A model generated the notes under the pieces. The model searched no databases and had not been told where the DNA came from. It was given only the letters and a program-made list of their open reading frames with translations. The translations under genes were made by a program, and so were the position numbers. Below are positions 17,591-26,438 of a stretch of 64,000 nucleotides of DNA, piece after piece. Source of the stretch: [Synechococcus] sp. NIES-970 (GTDB lineage Bacteria; Cyanobacteriota; Cyanobacteriia; Cyanobacteriales; MRBY01). The stretch lies in contig AP017959.1 of the NCBI GenBank assembly GCA_002356215.1, positions 434,001-498,000 on the forward strand, given 5' to 3'. Positions within the stretch are counted from its first letter, which is position 1. Each line of letters begins with the position of its first letter.

Positions 17591-18385
17591 TCAAAGAATG
17601 TCCTTAAACGGCGTGAATTTTACAGGAACAGCCTCAGTGTGCCAGTTATCTAGATCTAATTCCTCACAAATAATTTTGTATATCCTTGGGGGAAATCCGC
17701 CATCAAAATCCCATTCAGATCCATGTCCTGACATTCTGAGAATTCCTGATATATGTTGATATTTATAGCCTAGGTGTTTACGAACAATGTATTTGGATAG
17801 ATCAGCACTAAATTTAAACCCCAATGGACGCATCTCCAGTAATAAGTGTTCTAGTTCCCGAGCTTCTGGTTCTGTCAAATCAAAATACTTATGGTATATC
17901 CTTTGTACTTCAGACTCCCTGAACCGTAATATTTCTTGCTTGCGTTGTTCTTTTTCTTTTTTGGATTGCTCAATTAAATCATTACGTTCATTATTTAATC
18001 GATCTCTTACACTAGTTCCAAGTAATTCTTTGGTAAAGTCATTGAGCCAAAAGGGTAGTGGAGAATTGATATTCTTCCACATTTCTTCAGTTTTCTTAAT
18101 TAAAGCTGCAAGCTCATTTTCATAATCTTTAGGAATGCTTTGGCTATCCAGCCAGAGATTTTTGACTTGCTTTCCTTTTCGAGTTGTTTCAATTTCATAC
18201 CAGAAGCTGATATCTTCAAGAACTTCTTTTTTATTACCAAGTTTTTGAGCTAAATCAGGATATTTTTCCTCAATTTTTGTAATGTGAAAAAAGATTGTTC
18301 TGTAGGGTATAGAGAATCTACAACTAACAAAACCAAAACCTCTATTGCGCTTATAGCTTTGAATATTTCCAAAATCTATTGGCAT
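17591..18385 (-). CDS. Unknown protein with an N-terminal cold-shock-like domain
   Basis: Protein of 264 residues. Residues 1-75 look like a cold-shock (OB-fold, RNA-binding) domain: GNIQSYKRNRGFGFVSC carries the RNP1-like KxxxGFGF pattern and TIFFHITKIE the RNP2-like FFH pattern. A charged helical middle (QSKKEKEQRKQEILRFRESE) probably forms a coiled coil. The C-terminal 100 residues (YIVRKHLGYKYQHISGIL and following) are unfamiliar. The gene is clearly AT-rich against its surroundings and has its own 164-base upstream gap, so it may have come by transfer. Function unknown; RNA binding is an inference from the first domain. Confidence 0.6.
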   Translation of the reverse strand: MPIDFGNIQSYKRNRGFGFVSCRFSIPYRTIFFHITKIEEKYPDLAQKLGNKKEVLEDISFWYEIETTRKGKQVKNLWLDSQSIPKDYENELAALIKKTEEMWKNINSPLPFWLNDFTKELLGTSVRDRLNNERNDLIEQSKKEKEQRKQEILRFRESEVQRIYHKYFDLTEPEARELEHLLLEMRPLGFKFSADLSKYIVRKHLGYKYQHISGILRMSGHGSEWDFDGGFPPRIYKIICEELDLDNWHTEAVPVKFTPFKDIL

Positions 18386-18548
18386 AAAACTATCTTAAGA
18401 TTCTTTTTTGTTGGATTGTACTATACGAATGCTATATCTACCACTGTATCTAATAATAACTTAATCCAATGGTCTCTGGATAAGCGCTAAAAATAAAAAA
18501 GTAGCATTACTTGAAAATTCAATGCTTGAATAGTGAATCTATATCCAA

Positions 18549-19409
18549 TTAAAAGAGGTGATCTAAAAGTGCTTGGCGCATGATCCCGACGGGAACCGCT
18601 TGGCCGAGCCATTTTTCTAGGGCGATCGCCCCCTGTTGCACCAACATTTCGCTACCGTCGATAATTTGTGCGCCCTGGGCCTGGGCCTGTTGGAGAAAGC
18701 GAGTCGGGGAGGGGGTATAGATCAAATCGTAGGCGATCGCCCCGCTGGGTAAAGTCGCCATCAGCTCCTCTGTAACCGGGGAGGCATCTACCCGAGGTGC
18801 CATGCCGATGGGGGTGGAATTGATCAAGAGTTGGGCCTGGGGAATCAGCCGTTGGCGATCGCCCCAAAGATGGGTTTGTACCTTGCCGGCGAGGGGTGTA
18901 TTTTGCCAACTGGCGCTAAATTGGGCCAATTTTTCAGGATCGCGGCCTAACACATGGATTTGTGGGCAACCCAGTTGATGGCAGCCGACCACCACCGCCC
19001 GGGCTGCACCGCCATTGCCGAGGATCACCGGGGTGACATTCGACCAGTCCCGGTCCATGGCTTTCAAGGGCGCGACAAAGCCGGCCACATCGGTATTGGT
19101 TCCCTGCCAACCGGTGTCTGTGCGCCAAACAGTATTCACGGCCCCCACCAATTGCGCTTCCGGGGCGATCGCCTCCAGGTGGGCCATGATCGCCTGTTTG
19201 TGGGGAATCGTAATGCTAAAGCCCTGTAAATCAATCGCCCAAAAGCCGTCTAGGGCGGTTTTTAGATCTGCCGCCACCACCGGAAAGGCGAGATAAACAT
19301 AGTCCACCCCCAGTTGGGCGATCGCCGCGTTGTGCATCAGGGGCGAAAAAGAATGTTTCACAGGATCGCCAATTACGCCGAGGAGTTTAGTGGTGCCAAG
19401 AATTTTCAT
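18549..19409 (-). CDS. aroE: Shikimate dehydrogenase
   Basis: Reduces 3-dehydroshikimate to shikimate with NADPH, the fourth step to chorismate and aromatic amino acids. The 286-residue protein has the substrate-binding motif PVKHSFSPLMHN near residue 20, the catalytic Lys in ITIPHK near residue 70, and the NADP-binding GNGGAARAV near residue 130. The ATG at 19409 (MKILGTTKLLGVIGDP) is chosen over ATGs four and one codons earlier because it fits the family start. It ends a minus-strand run with ychF and a secreted protein. Confidence 0.92.
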   Translation of the reverse strand: MKILGTTKLLGVIGDPVKHSFSPLMHNAAIAQLGVDYVYLAFPVVAADLKTALDGFWAIDLQGFSITIPHKQAIMAHLEAIAPEAQLVGAVNTVWRTDTGWQGTNTDVAGFVAPLKAMDRDWSNVTPVILGNGGAARAVVVGCHQLGCPQIHVLGRDPEKLAQFSASWQNTPLAGKVQTHLWGDRQRLIPQAQLLINSTPIGMAPRVDASPVTEELMATLPSGAIAYDLIYTPSPTRFLQQAQAQGAQIIDGSEMLVQQGAIALEKWLGQAVPVGIMRQALLDHLF

Positions 19410-19457
19410 CATATACTTCAAGTGTGTAGGCTTCGATGGGGGTCTAAAAAATATTTC

Positions 19458-20252
19458 TCAACCCTGCATGGATTCAGCAAGTTTAACCAGATCCAAAGAG
19501 TAGTGATAGAGCGCAACCGGTTTATTTTGGGCCTTGAAAAAATCTGGATCATTGGGAGACAGATAGATCGCAGTTACTTGATTGGCGGTAATTTTGTCAG
19601 GGGCAATGCGCTGATAATCTGTCGTCGTTTCCACCCGATTGAGATAAACTTGGTCGGCGTTTTGAAACTGCTGTTGGGTTAACTCGCTGCTGAGAAATTG
19701 ATCGGGTTTTGGTGCAGCTTGGGCACGGCCAGTGACGGTGGAAATCAAGCGGCGATCGCCCTTTAAAATCGTTAACTGGCGGTTGGGATTTTGGGAATCT
19801 ACTTCTACCCGTTGGACAATTGCTGTCCCTAGATAAGCCTGGGCAATTTCGCGGCCATTAAAAGCCCGGTCTGCAACGATGGGTAACTGGGGGGCGATCG
19901 CCTGGGGCAAAGTTAGGGGCTGCACCAGAAAATTAGCCTGGGGCTGGAATTTCACCCGAAAGGAAAAGGGCTGGCCGATCAGTTTTTCATTGGCCGCAAA
20001 CCCAGGGGTAAACACCTCCGGGGCGAGGGGAGCCACCTGGTCTAGTAAAATGCTCGTCGCCTGCCAAGTGCCCGTAAACCACTCTGGATAAATCAGGTCT
20101 GTTCCCGGCTGCACCGCGTTTAAAACAGGTAAATCTTGCCATTGGGGATAGCGGCCTAGGCGATCGCCTAAAGATTCCGCCCAGCTAGGAGCCAAGCCCC
20201 AAAGCCAGAACAATAATCCTAAAACCAGAATTTTTCCCCAGGCGATCGCCAT
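19458..20252 (-). CDS. Secreted/lumenal protein of unknown function (cyanobacteria-plastid type)
   Basis: Protein of 264 residues with a signal peptide (ILVLGLLFWLWGLAPSWA, cleavage after SWA) and a soluble domain with no membrane spans. It begins mature sequence near ESLGDRLGRYPQWQDLPVLN and includes YPEWFTGTW. The pattern resembles a family found in cyanobacteria and, with transit peptides, in plant thylakoid lumen (possibly DUF6816); that link is from memory and uncertain. It starts four bases after ychF ends and is followed by aroE 48 bases later, indicating one operon. Confidence 0.6.
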   Translation of the reverse strand: MAIAWGKILVLGLLFWLWGLAPSWAESLGDRLGRYPQWQDLPVLNAVQPGTDLIYPEWFTGTWQATSILLDQVAPLAPEVFTPGFAANEKLIGQPFSFRVKFQPQANFLVQPLTLPQAIAPQLPIVADRAFNGREIAQAYLGTAIVQRVEVDSQNPNRQLTILKGDRRLISTVTGRAQAAPKPDQFLSSELTQQQFQNADQVYLNRVETTTDYQRIAPDKITANQVTAIYLSPNDPDFFKAQNKPVALYHYSLDLVKLAESMQG

Positions 20253-20256
20253 TGCC

Positions 20257-21351
20257 CTACACGTTAAAGCGGAACAACATCACATCCCCTTCCTGGACGA
20301 CATATTCTTTCCCCTCTGAACGGACCAAGCCTTTTTCCTTGGCGGCACCCATGGAGCCACAGTCCACCAAATCCTGGTAGGCCACCGTTTCAGCACGGAT
20401 AAAACCCCGTTCAAAGTCCGTATGGATCACCCCGGCAGCCTGGGGCGCTTTCATGCCCACTTGGATCGTCCAGGCGCGGGTTTCTTCGGGGCCAGTGGTC
20501 AGGTAGGTGCGGAGGCCCAACAGTTCATAGGTGGCCCGAATCAGAGATTGCAAGCCCCCTTCCTCCACACCGAGGGATTCGAGGAAATCTTTCTTTTCCG
20601 CCGCATCAAGTTCGACTAATTCTGCCTCCACCTGGGCGGAAACAACGACGACTTGGGCTTTTTCTGGGGCCGCAACAGCCCGCACTTGCTCGACCCATTC
20701 ATTCCCTGTGGCCAAGTCTTCTTCAGAAACATTGGTGGCATAGATCACCGGCTTACGGGTCAAGAGGCCCAGGGCTTTGATCGCCAATTCTTCTTCTTCA
20801 TCTAGGTCCACTTCCCGGGCGGGGCGGGCATCTTCGAGCACTGGAAGGATTTTTTCTAAGGCAGCGACCTCTAAAAGCGCTTCTTTGGCACGGCTTTTGG
20901 CTTGTTTACGGGCACGGTCGAGGCGTTTTTCTACCTGGGCTAGATCGGCGAGGATCAGCTCTAGGTTAATCACCTCAATGTCGCGGGTGGGATCGACGGA
21001 GCCGGACACATGGATAATGTCATCGTCATCGAAGCAGCGCACCACATGGACGATCGCATCGACTTCGCGGATATTAGCGAGGAACTGGTTTCCTAATCCT
21101 TCCCCTTGGCTGGCCCCTTTGACGAGACCAGCGATGTCGACAAATTCCATGCGGGTGGGCACAACTTTGACGGATTTAGAAATGCCAGCGAGGACTTCCA
21201 GACGGGGATCAGGAACGGCCACTACCCCCACATTGGGCTCGATGGTACAGAAGGGGAAGTTGGCGGCATCTGCTTTGGCGTTTTCGCAGAGGGCGTTAAA
21301 AAGGGTGGATTTACCAACGTTGGGCAGTCCGACGATTCCGGCTCGTAGCAT
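20257..21351 (-). CDS. ychF: YchF/Obg-family translation-associated ATPase
   Basis: P-loop protein of 364 residues that binds the ribosome and prefers ATP over GTP. G1 is GLPNVGKSTLF at residues 8-18 and G3 is DIAG near 72. The usual NKxD is replaced by NVSEED, the change that gives YchF its ATP preference. The C-terminal TGS domain includes TRAWTIQVGMKAPQAAGVIH, and the protein ends with the family tail EGDVMLFRFNV. Full length for the family. A gene just downstream overlaps its transcription unit with only four bases between stop and start. Confidence 0.95.
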   Translation of the reverse strand: MLRAGIVGLPNVGKSTLFNALCENAKADAANFPFCTIEPNVGVVAVPDPRLEVLAGISKSVKVVPTRMEFVDIAGLVKGASQGEGLGNQFLANIREVDAIVHVVRCFDDDDIIHVSGSVDPTRDIEVINLELILADLAQVEKRLDRARKQAKSRAKEALLEVAALEKILPVLEDARPAREVDLDEEEELAIKALGLLTRKPVIYATNVSEEDLATGNEWVEQVRAVAAPEKAQVVVVSAQVEAELVELDAAEKKDFLESLGVEEGGLQSLIRATYELLGLRTYLTTGPEETRAWTIQVGMKAPQAAGVIHTDFERGFIRAETVAYQDLVDCGSMGAAKEKGLVRSEGKEYVVQEGDVMLFRFNV

Positions 21352-21387
21352 GGGGCTTTTTTAGAAATTCTTATTTTCGCTAGGTGG

Positions 21388-23235
21388 TCATTGTATCCCG
21401 AATCGCCAGAGTTTAATGGTTTTGTCGGCGGCGGCGGTGGCGATGATCTGGCTGTTTGGGCTGATGGCGATCGCCTGAATTTCGCTGTCGTTGTGGGCGG
21501 GAAGTTGCACCATGGGTTGTTCTTGGCCGAGTTGCCAGATAGCTAAGGTTCCCTGGCGATCGCCCCCGACAAAGAAACGCAAATTTGGGGCGATCGCGAC
21601 TTTGGTGATCGGGATGAGTAAACGGAGGGTTTTGGGTTGTTTGTCAGGGGCGAGGGGCCAAATTTTTAGGGTTTGGTCAGCGCTACTACTGAGCAAAAAT
21701 TGCCCGTTGGGACTGATCTGGAAATCGAGAATTTGTCCCTGGTGGCCGGCGAAAGTTTGGAGGCGATCGCCTGCCCCATAACAGCTTAGTTTATTGCCCT
21801 GGGCCGCCCATAATTGCCCTGGAATTTGGGCGGCGCGAATAATCTGGGTATTTTGAAGGGCAAAGGTTTGCACAACTTTTTCCTGGGCCAAGTCCCAGTA
21901 GGTCAGATTTTGATCCGCACCAAGGGCTGCCAATTGCTTGGTTTTTTCCCAGAAGGCTAGCCCTTGGATCCAGGTGGATTTTCCCTCTAAGTAAGTGAGC
22001 TGCTCCCCCTGCTGCCAATCCCAGAGGCGAATGGTGTAGTCCCAACTGCCAGAAATGAGGCGATCGCCCCAAAAAATTAGACTAGAAACAATGCCCCGAT
22101 GACCCCGTAAACAGCTCGCTTCCTGACGATGGTCCAGATCCCAGAGGCGAATCGTTTGGTCGGCGGCGGCACTGGCGAGATGGTAACTATCGGGCGCAAA
22201 CTGGAGATCGCTAATGTAGGCGTGATGGCCCCTCAAGGTGCGAAAGCAATGCCACTGGGGTTCTGGATCTGGGGCCACTGGGGAAATCGTCTTGGGTTTG
22301 GGCGGTTTAGCTTTGGGAGGAGTAGCAATTTTTGCCTGTTTAGGCATTGTATGTGGGAATAAAGCCGCCAAAATCGCTTGGGCGGATTTGGGGCGATCGC
22401 CTGGAATTTCAGCAACCATTTGTTCGAGTAAATTCCCCAAGGAAGAACTAATGGGTGTCGTTAAATAGTCCCGCCATACCCAGCGATTTTCTCGCACGCT
22501 GTAGAGATCAAAGGGATGAATCGAGGTGAGCAGTTCTAAGCAAATCACCCCGAGACTATAAAGATCGCTGGCGGGATAACTCTGGCCCCGCAGTTGTTCT
22601 GGCGCGGTGTAAATGCCCGACCCAATTAAAGTTCCCGGTTCCGCGCTGGCCATTTTTGAAGTGACCTTCGCCGCTGTAAAATCGACGATCGCCCAATGGT
22701 GTTCTGGCGTGAGTAATACATTTTCAGGATGTAGATCCCGGTGGATCAGGCCATGGTCATGGATGAGCTGCACGAGGGGCAAAATTTCCCGCAAAAACTG
22801 GCGCAGTCGGTCTTCAGAAAATGGCCCTGCCGCCGTTAGCTGTTGCCGTAGACTGTCCCCCACAATTTTTTCAAAAACCAGGGTCGGCGGAATAGTGATC
22901 TGATGTAAATATTTCGGCAAAAAAATGTCCAACACCGTCGGAAATTCTGGGCGATCGCCCAAAGTTTTTAAGCGGTCTGCATTGTCTTGAAAGGTGCTGA
23001 TGAACTGCTGGGCGTTGACACTCTGGGTAATAAAAGACTGCTTGATGATGCAATAGCTCTCCGGAAAAGTGCCCCGATCAATGCCTAAAAAAGTGCGCCC
23101 CTTACTACCTTGATTGAGTACCTGCCGCGCCCCATAGCGATCGCCCAACAGCAGCGGTTGACCGCAGGTACTGCAAAATTTTCCCTGGTCAGGATTGCGG
23201 GGCTGTCCGCAGGCCGGATTGAAACAATAGATCAT
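21388..23235 (-). CDS. Zinc-ribbon / serine-threonine kinase / WD40 fusion protein
   Basis: Protein of 615 residues. A four-Cys zinc ribbon lies at 4-24 (C4, C9, C21, C24). A protein-kinase domain covers about 32-300, with ATP Lys in CIIKQ near 65 and catalytic loop HRDLHPEN at 165-172. A Pro/Lys linker precedes WD40 repeats from about 325 to the end (units such as DQTIRLWDL and DKTIKLWRF). The metal-binding DFG is DFT (185-187) and the glycine-rich loop is weak (LNQGSKGRTF), so activity may be altered, though the catalytic Asp is kept. The organisation is common for cyanobacterial Ser/Thr kinases; the target is unknown. Confidence 0.88.
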   Translation of the reverse strand: MIYCFNPACGQPRNPDQGKFCSTCGQPLLLGDRYGARQVLNQGSKGRTFLGIDRGTFPESYCIIKQSFITQSVNAQQFISTFQDNADRLKTLGDRPEFPTVLDIFLPKYLHQITIPPTLVFEKIVGDSLRQQLTAAGPFSEDRLRQFLREILPLVQLIHDHGLIHRDLHPENVLLTPEHHWAIVDFTAAKVTSKMASAEPGTLIGSGIYTAPEQLRGQSYPASDLYSLGVICLELLTSIHPFDLYSVRENRWVWRDYLTTPISSSLGNLLEQMVAEIPGDRPKSAQAILAALFPHTMPKQAKIATPPKAKPPKPKTISPVAPDPEPQWHCFRTLRGHHAYISDLQFAPDSYHLASAAADQTIRLWDLDHRQEASCLRGHRGIVSSLIFWGDRLISGSWDYTIRLWDWQQGEQLTYLEGKSTWIQGLAFWEKTKQLAALGADQNLTYWDLAQEKVVQTFALQNTQIIRAAQIPGQLWAAQGNKLSCYGAGDRLQTFAGHQGQILDFQISPNGQFLLSSSADQTLKIWPLAPDKQPKTLRLLIPITKVAIAPNLRFFVGGDRQGTLAIWQLGQEQPMVQLPAHNDSEIQAIAISPNSQIIATAAADKTIKLWRFGIQ

Positions 23236-23286
23236 CGGTGGCGATCGCACAGAAACCTTTCCATTGTGGCAAGAAAAGGATTTTCC

Positions 23287-24135
23287 TTAGGGTAAAGCAT
23301 CAAGAAATTGGGCGATCGCCTGATTAAACGCTTCTGGCTTCACCATGTGGGCCCAATGGTTGCCGGGGACCTGCTGCCATTGGAGGTTTGTTAAATATTG
23401 GCGGTAGGGCTTGAGCTGAAATTCGAGGCGATTTAAGCCCCCCGCCGGCTGCACAAACAGGCTGGGCATTGTCAAAGGTTTCGTGAGGCCATTGACCCGA
23501 AGAATATCGAGGAGAATTTCATCACAGGCGCGCTTCACGAATTTACTCGTCCAAGTGCCATCGGCATTTTCGACAAAGCTTTCCCGGAAAATAGCCTGTT
23601 GCCAGTCGCTCCAGCCGCGATATTGTTTGAGATTTTTAGCGATCGCCTCGGCCTGTTCGTAGGTTTCAAACTGGCCTAAGAGCTTGAGGAAAGGCAAAAC
23701 GCGGTAGCCGATCGGGAAGGTGTAGCGCCACCAGAGAGGCAGTTTTCCCATAAAAAATGGATCGGCGAGGATCAAGCTTTTTACTTTGTCCGGATTTTCG
23801 GTCGCCCAAACAGTTGCAATCTTGGCGCCCCAGCTATGGCCGAGAAGGTTAACTTTTGACCAGCTGAAATGTTGGCAAATTCCCTCTAGGTCAGTGCTGT
23901 AGTCGGTAAAGGTATAACCCGTTTCCGGTTTGCCACTGTCCCCATGGCCCCGGAGATCCAGAGCAATTACGTGATATTTTTCCCCAAGACTTTCCCCCAG
24001 ACTCGCCCACACCAAACCGTGATCGGCGAGGCCATGGAGCAGCAAAACCGGCTCGCCGCCCGGATGCCATTCGTAATAGCTCAAGGGCAAGCCCTTAATT
24101 TCAGCGGTGTGTTGGGTCGGGGGAATAAACGTCAT
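23287..24135 (-). CDS. Alpha/beta hydrolase
   Basis: Cytoplasmic hydrolase of 282 residues. The nucleophile elbow GHSWGA is near residues 97-102, the oxyanion-hole HGLADHG near 34-40, and the catalytic His in GNHWAHMV near the C-terminus. The acid residue is not obvious by eye. The strand order and the YTFTDYSTDLEG segment fit the epoxide-hydrolase/haloperoxidase-like branch. Substrate unknown. It is followed downstream by the kinase gene in the same direction and preceded 12 bases upstream by a small membrane protein gene. Confidence 0.85.
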   Translation of the reverse strand: MTFIPPTQHTAEIKGLPLSYYEWHPGGEPVLLLHGLADHGLVWASLGESLGEKYHVIALDLRGHGDSGKPETGYTFTDYSTDLEGICQHFSWSKVNLLGHSWGAKIATVWATENPDKVKSLILADPFFMGKLPLWWRYTFPIGYRVLPFLKLLGQFETYEQAEAIAKNLKQYRGWSDWQQAIFRESFVENADGTWTSKFVKRACDEILLDILRVNGLTKPLTMPSLFVQPAGGLNRLEFQLKPYRQYLTNLQWQQVPGNHWAHMVKPEAFNQAIAQFLDALP

Positions 24136-24147
24136 CGGTTAAAAAAT

Positions 24148-24387
24148 CTAGGATTCTGCTTTGTCGTCGCCGTTGTTGCGGGGAAAACCACCAATCAAGC
24201 CACTTTCGATCATCAACCCTAGGCCCGCATTGACAACGATCAGGCTCACCGTGCCCCACCAGAACCAAGGTTCACCGTTGATGCGCCTGGTGATCGATTC
24301 TCCCAGGAGACAGAGGCCAAAGGGAAACATCAAAACGCCTATCTGGGCGGTAATGTACCAGGTGAGTTTGTTTTTTCTAAGATTCAT
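24148..24387 (-). CDS. Small membrane protein (79 residues)
   Basis: Two hydrophobic helices (WYITAQIGVLMFPFGLCLLG and WGTVSLIVVNAGLGLMIESG) are joined by a short loop with RRINGEPW; the C-terminal tail is polar (PRNNGDDKAES). No known family by eye. It lies 12 bases before the alpha/beta hydrolase gene. A perfect 16-base palindrome sits 14 bases upstream of its ATG. No clear ribosome binding site is present, since a HIP1 palindrome occupies that place. Confidence 0.6.
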   Translation of the reverse strand: MNLRKNKLTWYITAQIGVLMFPFGLCLLGESITRRINGEPWFWWGTVSLIVVNAGLGLMIESGLIGGFPRNNGDDKAES

Positions 24388-24400
24388 GGGCGATCGCCTT

Positions 24401-24416
24401 TTTGAAACGTTTCAAA
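24401..24416. promoter_or_regulatory. Perfect palindrome resembling a LacI-family operator
   Basis: TTTGAAACGTTTCAAA reads the same on both strands. Its core TGAAACGTTTCA matches the general LacI/PurR/CcpA operator pattern with a central CG. It lies between the divergent small-membrane-protein gene (24387) and miaE (24548), closer to the former. No regulator gene is in this window. Confidence 0.4.
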
Positions 24417-24547
24417 TAAAAATTTGTTTTCAAGATTATAGGCAGTTAACGTCCTCGACGCAGGGAAATTTTGCGGGATCTTATGGGCGCTGCACTGGGC
24501 TTTGGGAAACTATATACTGTTGGTTTGTTTGCCATCTCCCCAAATCT

Positions 24548-25147
24548 ATGACCCCTGCGACTCTACCCCGGATCAAGTTTCTCCAGGAGCCGACCCGCCC
24601 GGAATGGATCGAGCTGGCCCTCGCTAATCTGGACACCATTTTGCTGGATCACTCCCACTGTGAACGGAAGGCGGCAGGAGTGGCCCTAAATATGATGTTT
24701 CGCTACCCCTCGGCGGTGGCACTGGTCAAAGCCCTGACGGCGATCGCCAAGGAAGAATTAGAGCATTTCGAGCTGGTGAACCAGTGGCTAGAACGAAAAA
24801 ATATTCCCCTTGCCCCCTTGAACGCGCCCCCCTATGGCGGCCAGTTGCGCAAATTGATCCGGCCCCAGGAACCCGATCGCCTGTTGGATTCTCTGTTAAT
24901 TTCAGCCCTGATCGAAGCCCGTTCCCACGAACGGCTGGGATTGCTGGGGGAACATTGCCCGGAGCCGGATTTGGCGAAATTTTATCGGGGGCTCATGGCC
25001 TCGGAAGCACGGCATTACGGGGCTTATTGGGTGCTGGCGACCACCTATTACAACCAAGATTTGGTAAATCAGCGCCTGGAAGAATTGGCGATCGCCGAAA
25101 GCGAGATTCTTGCGACTCTCCACCCAGAACCCCGCATCCATAGTTAG
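24548..25147 (+). CDS. miaE: tRNA-(ms2io6A)-hydroxylase
   Basis: Di-iron monooxygenase of 199 residues that hydroxylates the isopentenyl group of ms2i6A at tRNA position 37. The iron ligands typical of the ferritin-like fold are present: Glu near the HCERKAAG segment, EELEH near residue 74, and the second pair in IEARSHERL and SEARHYGA. The ATG at 24548 gives the family length and the first recognisable residues (LPRIKFLQEPTRPEW); the reading frame stays open a long way upstream without family similarity. Confidence 0.85.
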   Translation: MTPATLPRIKFLQEPTRPEWIELALANLDTILLDHSHCERKAAGVALNMMFRYPSAVALVKALTAIAKEELEHFELVNQWLERKNIPLAPLNAPPYGGQLRKLIRPQEPDRLLDSLLISALIEARSHERLGLLGEHCPEPDLAKFYRGLMASEARHYGAYWVLATTYYNQDLVNQRLEELAIAESEILATLHPEPRIHS

Positions 25148-25188
25148 AATCAACGGCAACACCTTTTAACAAAAAGAATTAGCCCGTC

Positions 25189-25395
25189 ATGGATCAGGAT
25201 ACAAAATTTATTTTCCTCGTTTTGGGGCTACCCGTTGCGGGGCTGTTGTATTGCGGTTTGATCATTGCGCTCATGGTGAGCCAGCCTTTTGTGCGGGCCA
25301 ATTCCCTCTGGTTTGGCTTTTTATTTTTCCTGATCCCCTTTACCATTGCTGCTGTAACCTGGCTCCGCGCCTCGGCGAAGGCCTACCGTAACTAA
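25189..25395 (+). CDS. Small membrane protein (68 residues)
   Basis: Two predicted helices (IFLVLGLPVAGLLYCGLIIALMV and LWFGFLFFLIPFTIAAVTWL) and a short basic tail (RASAKAYRN). It lies between miaE and the mannose-1-phosphate guanylyltransferase gene, 41 and 14 bases away, all in one direction. I do not recognise a family; similar tiny two-helix proteins are frequent in cyanobacteria. Confidence 0.55.
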   Translation: MDQDTKFIFLVLGLPVAGLLYCGLIIALMVSQPFVRANSLWFGFLFFLIPFTIAAVTWLRASAKAYRN

Positions 25396-25409
25396 ACCCC
25401 TGAATATTT

Positions 25410-26438
25410 ATGACTTTTATCCCTGTGATTTTGGCTGGTGGTAAAGGCGAACGCTTTTGGCCCCTCAGCCGTCAAGACCGCCCGAAACAGTTCCTCAGTC
25501 TGGATGGTTCCGGGGTGAGTTTACTCCAGGCCACAGCCCACCGCTTGATCCCCCAAGGCAATTGGGAAGATTTGTGGATTATTACGGCGGCTCAAATTGC
25601 GGATCTGGTGCGAGAACAACTCCCCCAACTGCCCCAGCGCAATATTTTGATGGAACCAGAGCGACGGGATACGGCAGCGGCGATCGCCTGGACTTGTCTA
25701 GAGCTAGCGAAATATTACCCAGCGGATACGGTGGTGGCTTTTTTCCCGGCAGATCATTGGATTGGCGAACCGGAACAATTCCGCATGACCCTCAACCGGG
25801 CGGCCAATTTTGTGAAAGACAAATTGGCGATCGCGACCATCGGCATTAAACCGGACTACCCCGCCACGGGCTATGGCTATATCGAGCAGGGAGAAACGGC
25901 CGCAGCGGGCATTTTTAAAGTGAGTCAGTTCTACGAAAAACCCGGCACGGCGGTGGCAAAATCTTTTTTGGAAACGGGTAACTTTAGCTGGAACAGCGGT
26001 ATTTTTCTTTTTTCGATCCGCACAGTGCTGCATGAACTGGCCAGTTACGCCCCCGAAATCCTGGAACCACTAAAAGATCAAGGAATCGAGGCCTACGATA
26101 CCCTACCAAAAATCAGCATTGACTACGCTCTGATGGAAAAAACGGAACACGCCTATGTGCTACCTGCCGAATTTGGCTGGGATGATCTGGGGGATTGGCG
26201 ATCGCTCGAAAGATTACTCCCCCCCGATGCGGTGACGAATGTTTGTGTGGGCACGCACCATGCCTTTGAGACAGAACGGGCGATCGTCTACAGTGACAAT
26301 CCTGATGAAACGGTAGTAACTTTGGGCGTCTCTGATGTGGTGGTGGTACGCCAAGGGGATGTGACCTTGATTGTCGATAAGCACCGCACCCAGGACATTA
26401 AAAAAATCCTCGGCTACCTACCCAAAAATCTCCTGTAA
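25410..26438 (+). CDS. manC: Mannose-1-phosphate guanylyltransferase
   Basis: Makes GDP-mannose from mannose 1-phosphate and GTP, for polysaccharide, fucose and glycan synthesis. The 342-residue protein opens with the nucleotidyltransferase signature ILAGGKGERFWPLSR, followed by RPKQFL. Later come FFPADHWI and the sugar-site FYEKPGTAVAK. It lacks the C-terminal phosphomannose-isomerase domain of bifunctional ManC/AlgA. Its stop overlaps the next start (TAATG). Confidence 0.9.
   Translation: MTFIPVILAGGKGERFWPLSRQDRPKQFLSLDGSGVSLLQATAHRLIPQGNWEDLWIITAAQIADLVREQLPQLPQRNILMEPERRDTAAAIAWTCLELAKYYPADTVVAFFPADHWIGEPEQFRMTLNRAANFVKDKLAIATIGIKPDYPATGYGYIEQGETAAAGIFKVSQFYEKPGTAVAKSFLETGNFSWNSGIFLFSIRTVLHELASYAPEILEPLKDQGIEAYDTLPKISIDYALMEKTEHAYVLPAEFGWDDLGDWRSLERLLPPDAVTNVCVGTHHAFETERAIVYSDNPDETVVTLGVSDVVVVRQGDVTLIVDKHRTQDIKKILGYLPKNLL

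Noticed and set aside
20777-21364. 195-codon open frame antisense to ychF
   Set aside because: Low-complexity Ser/Arg-rich translation from the reverse of a well-conserved gene; a shadow frame.
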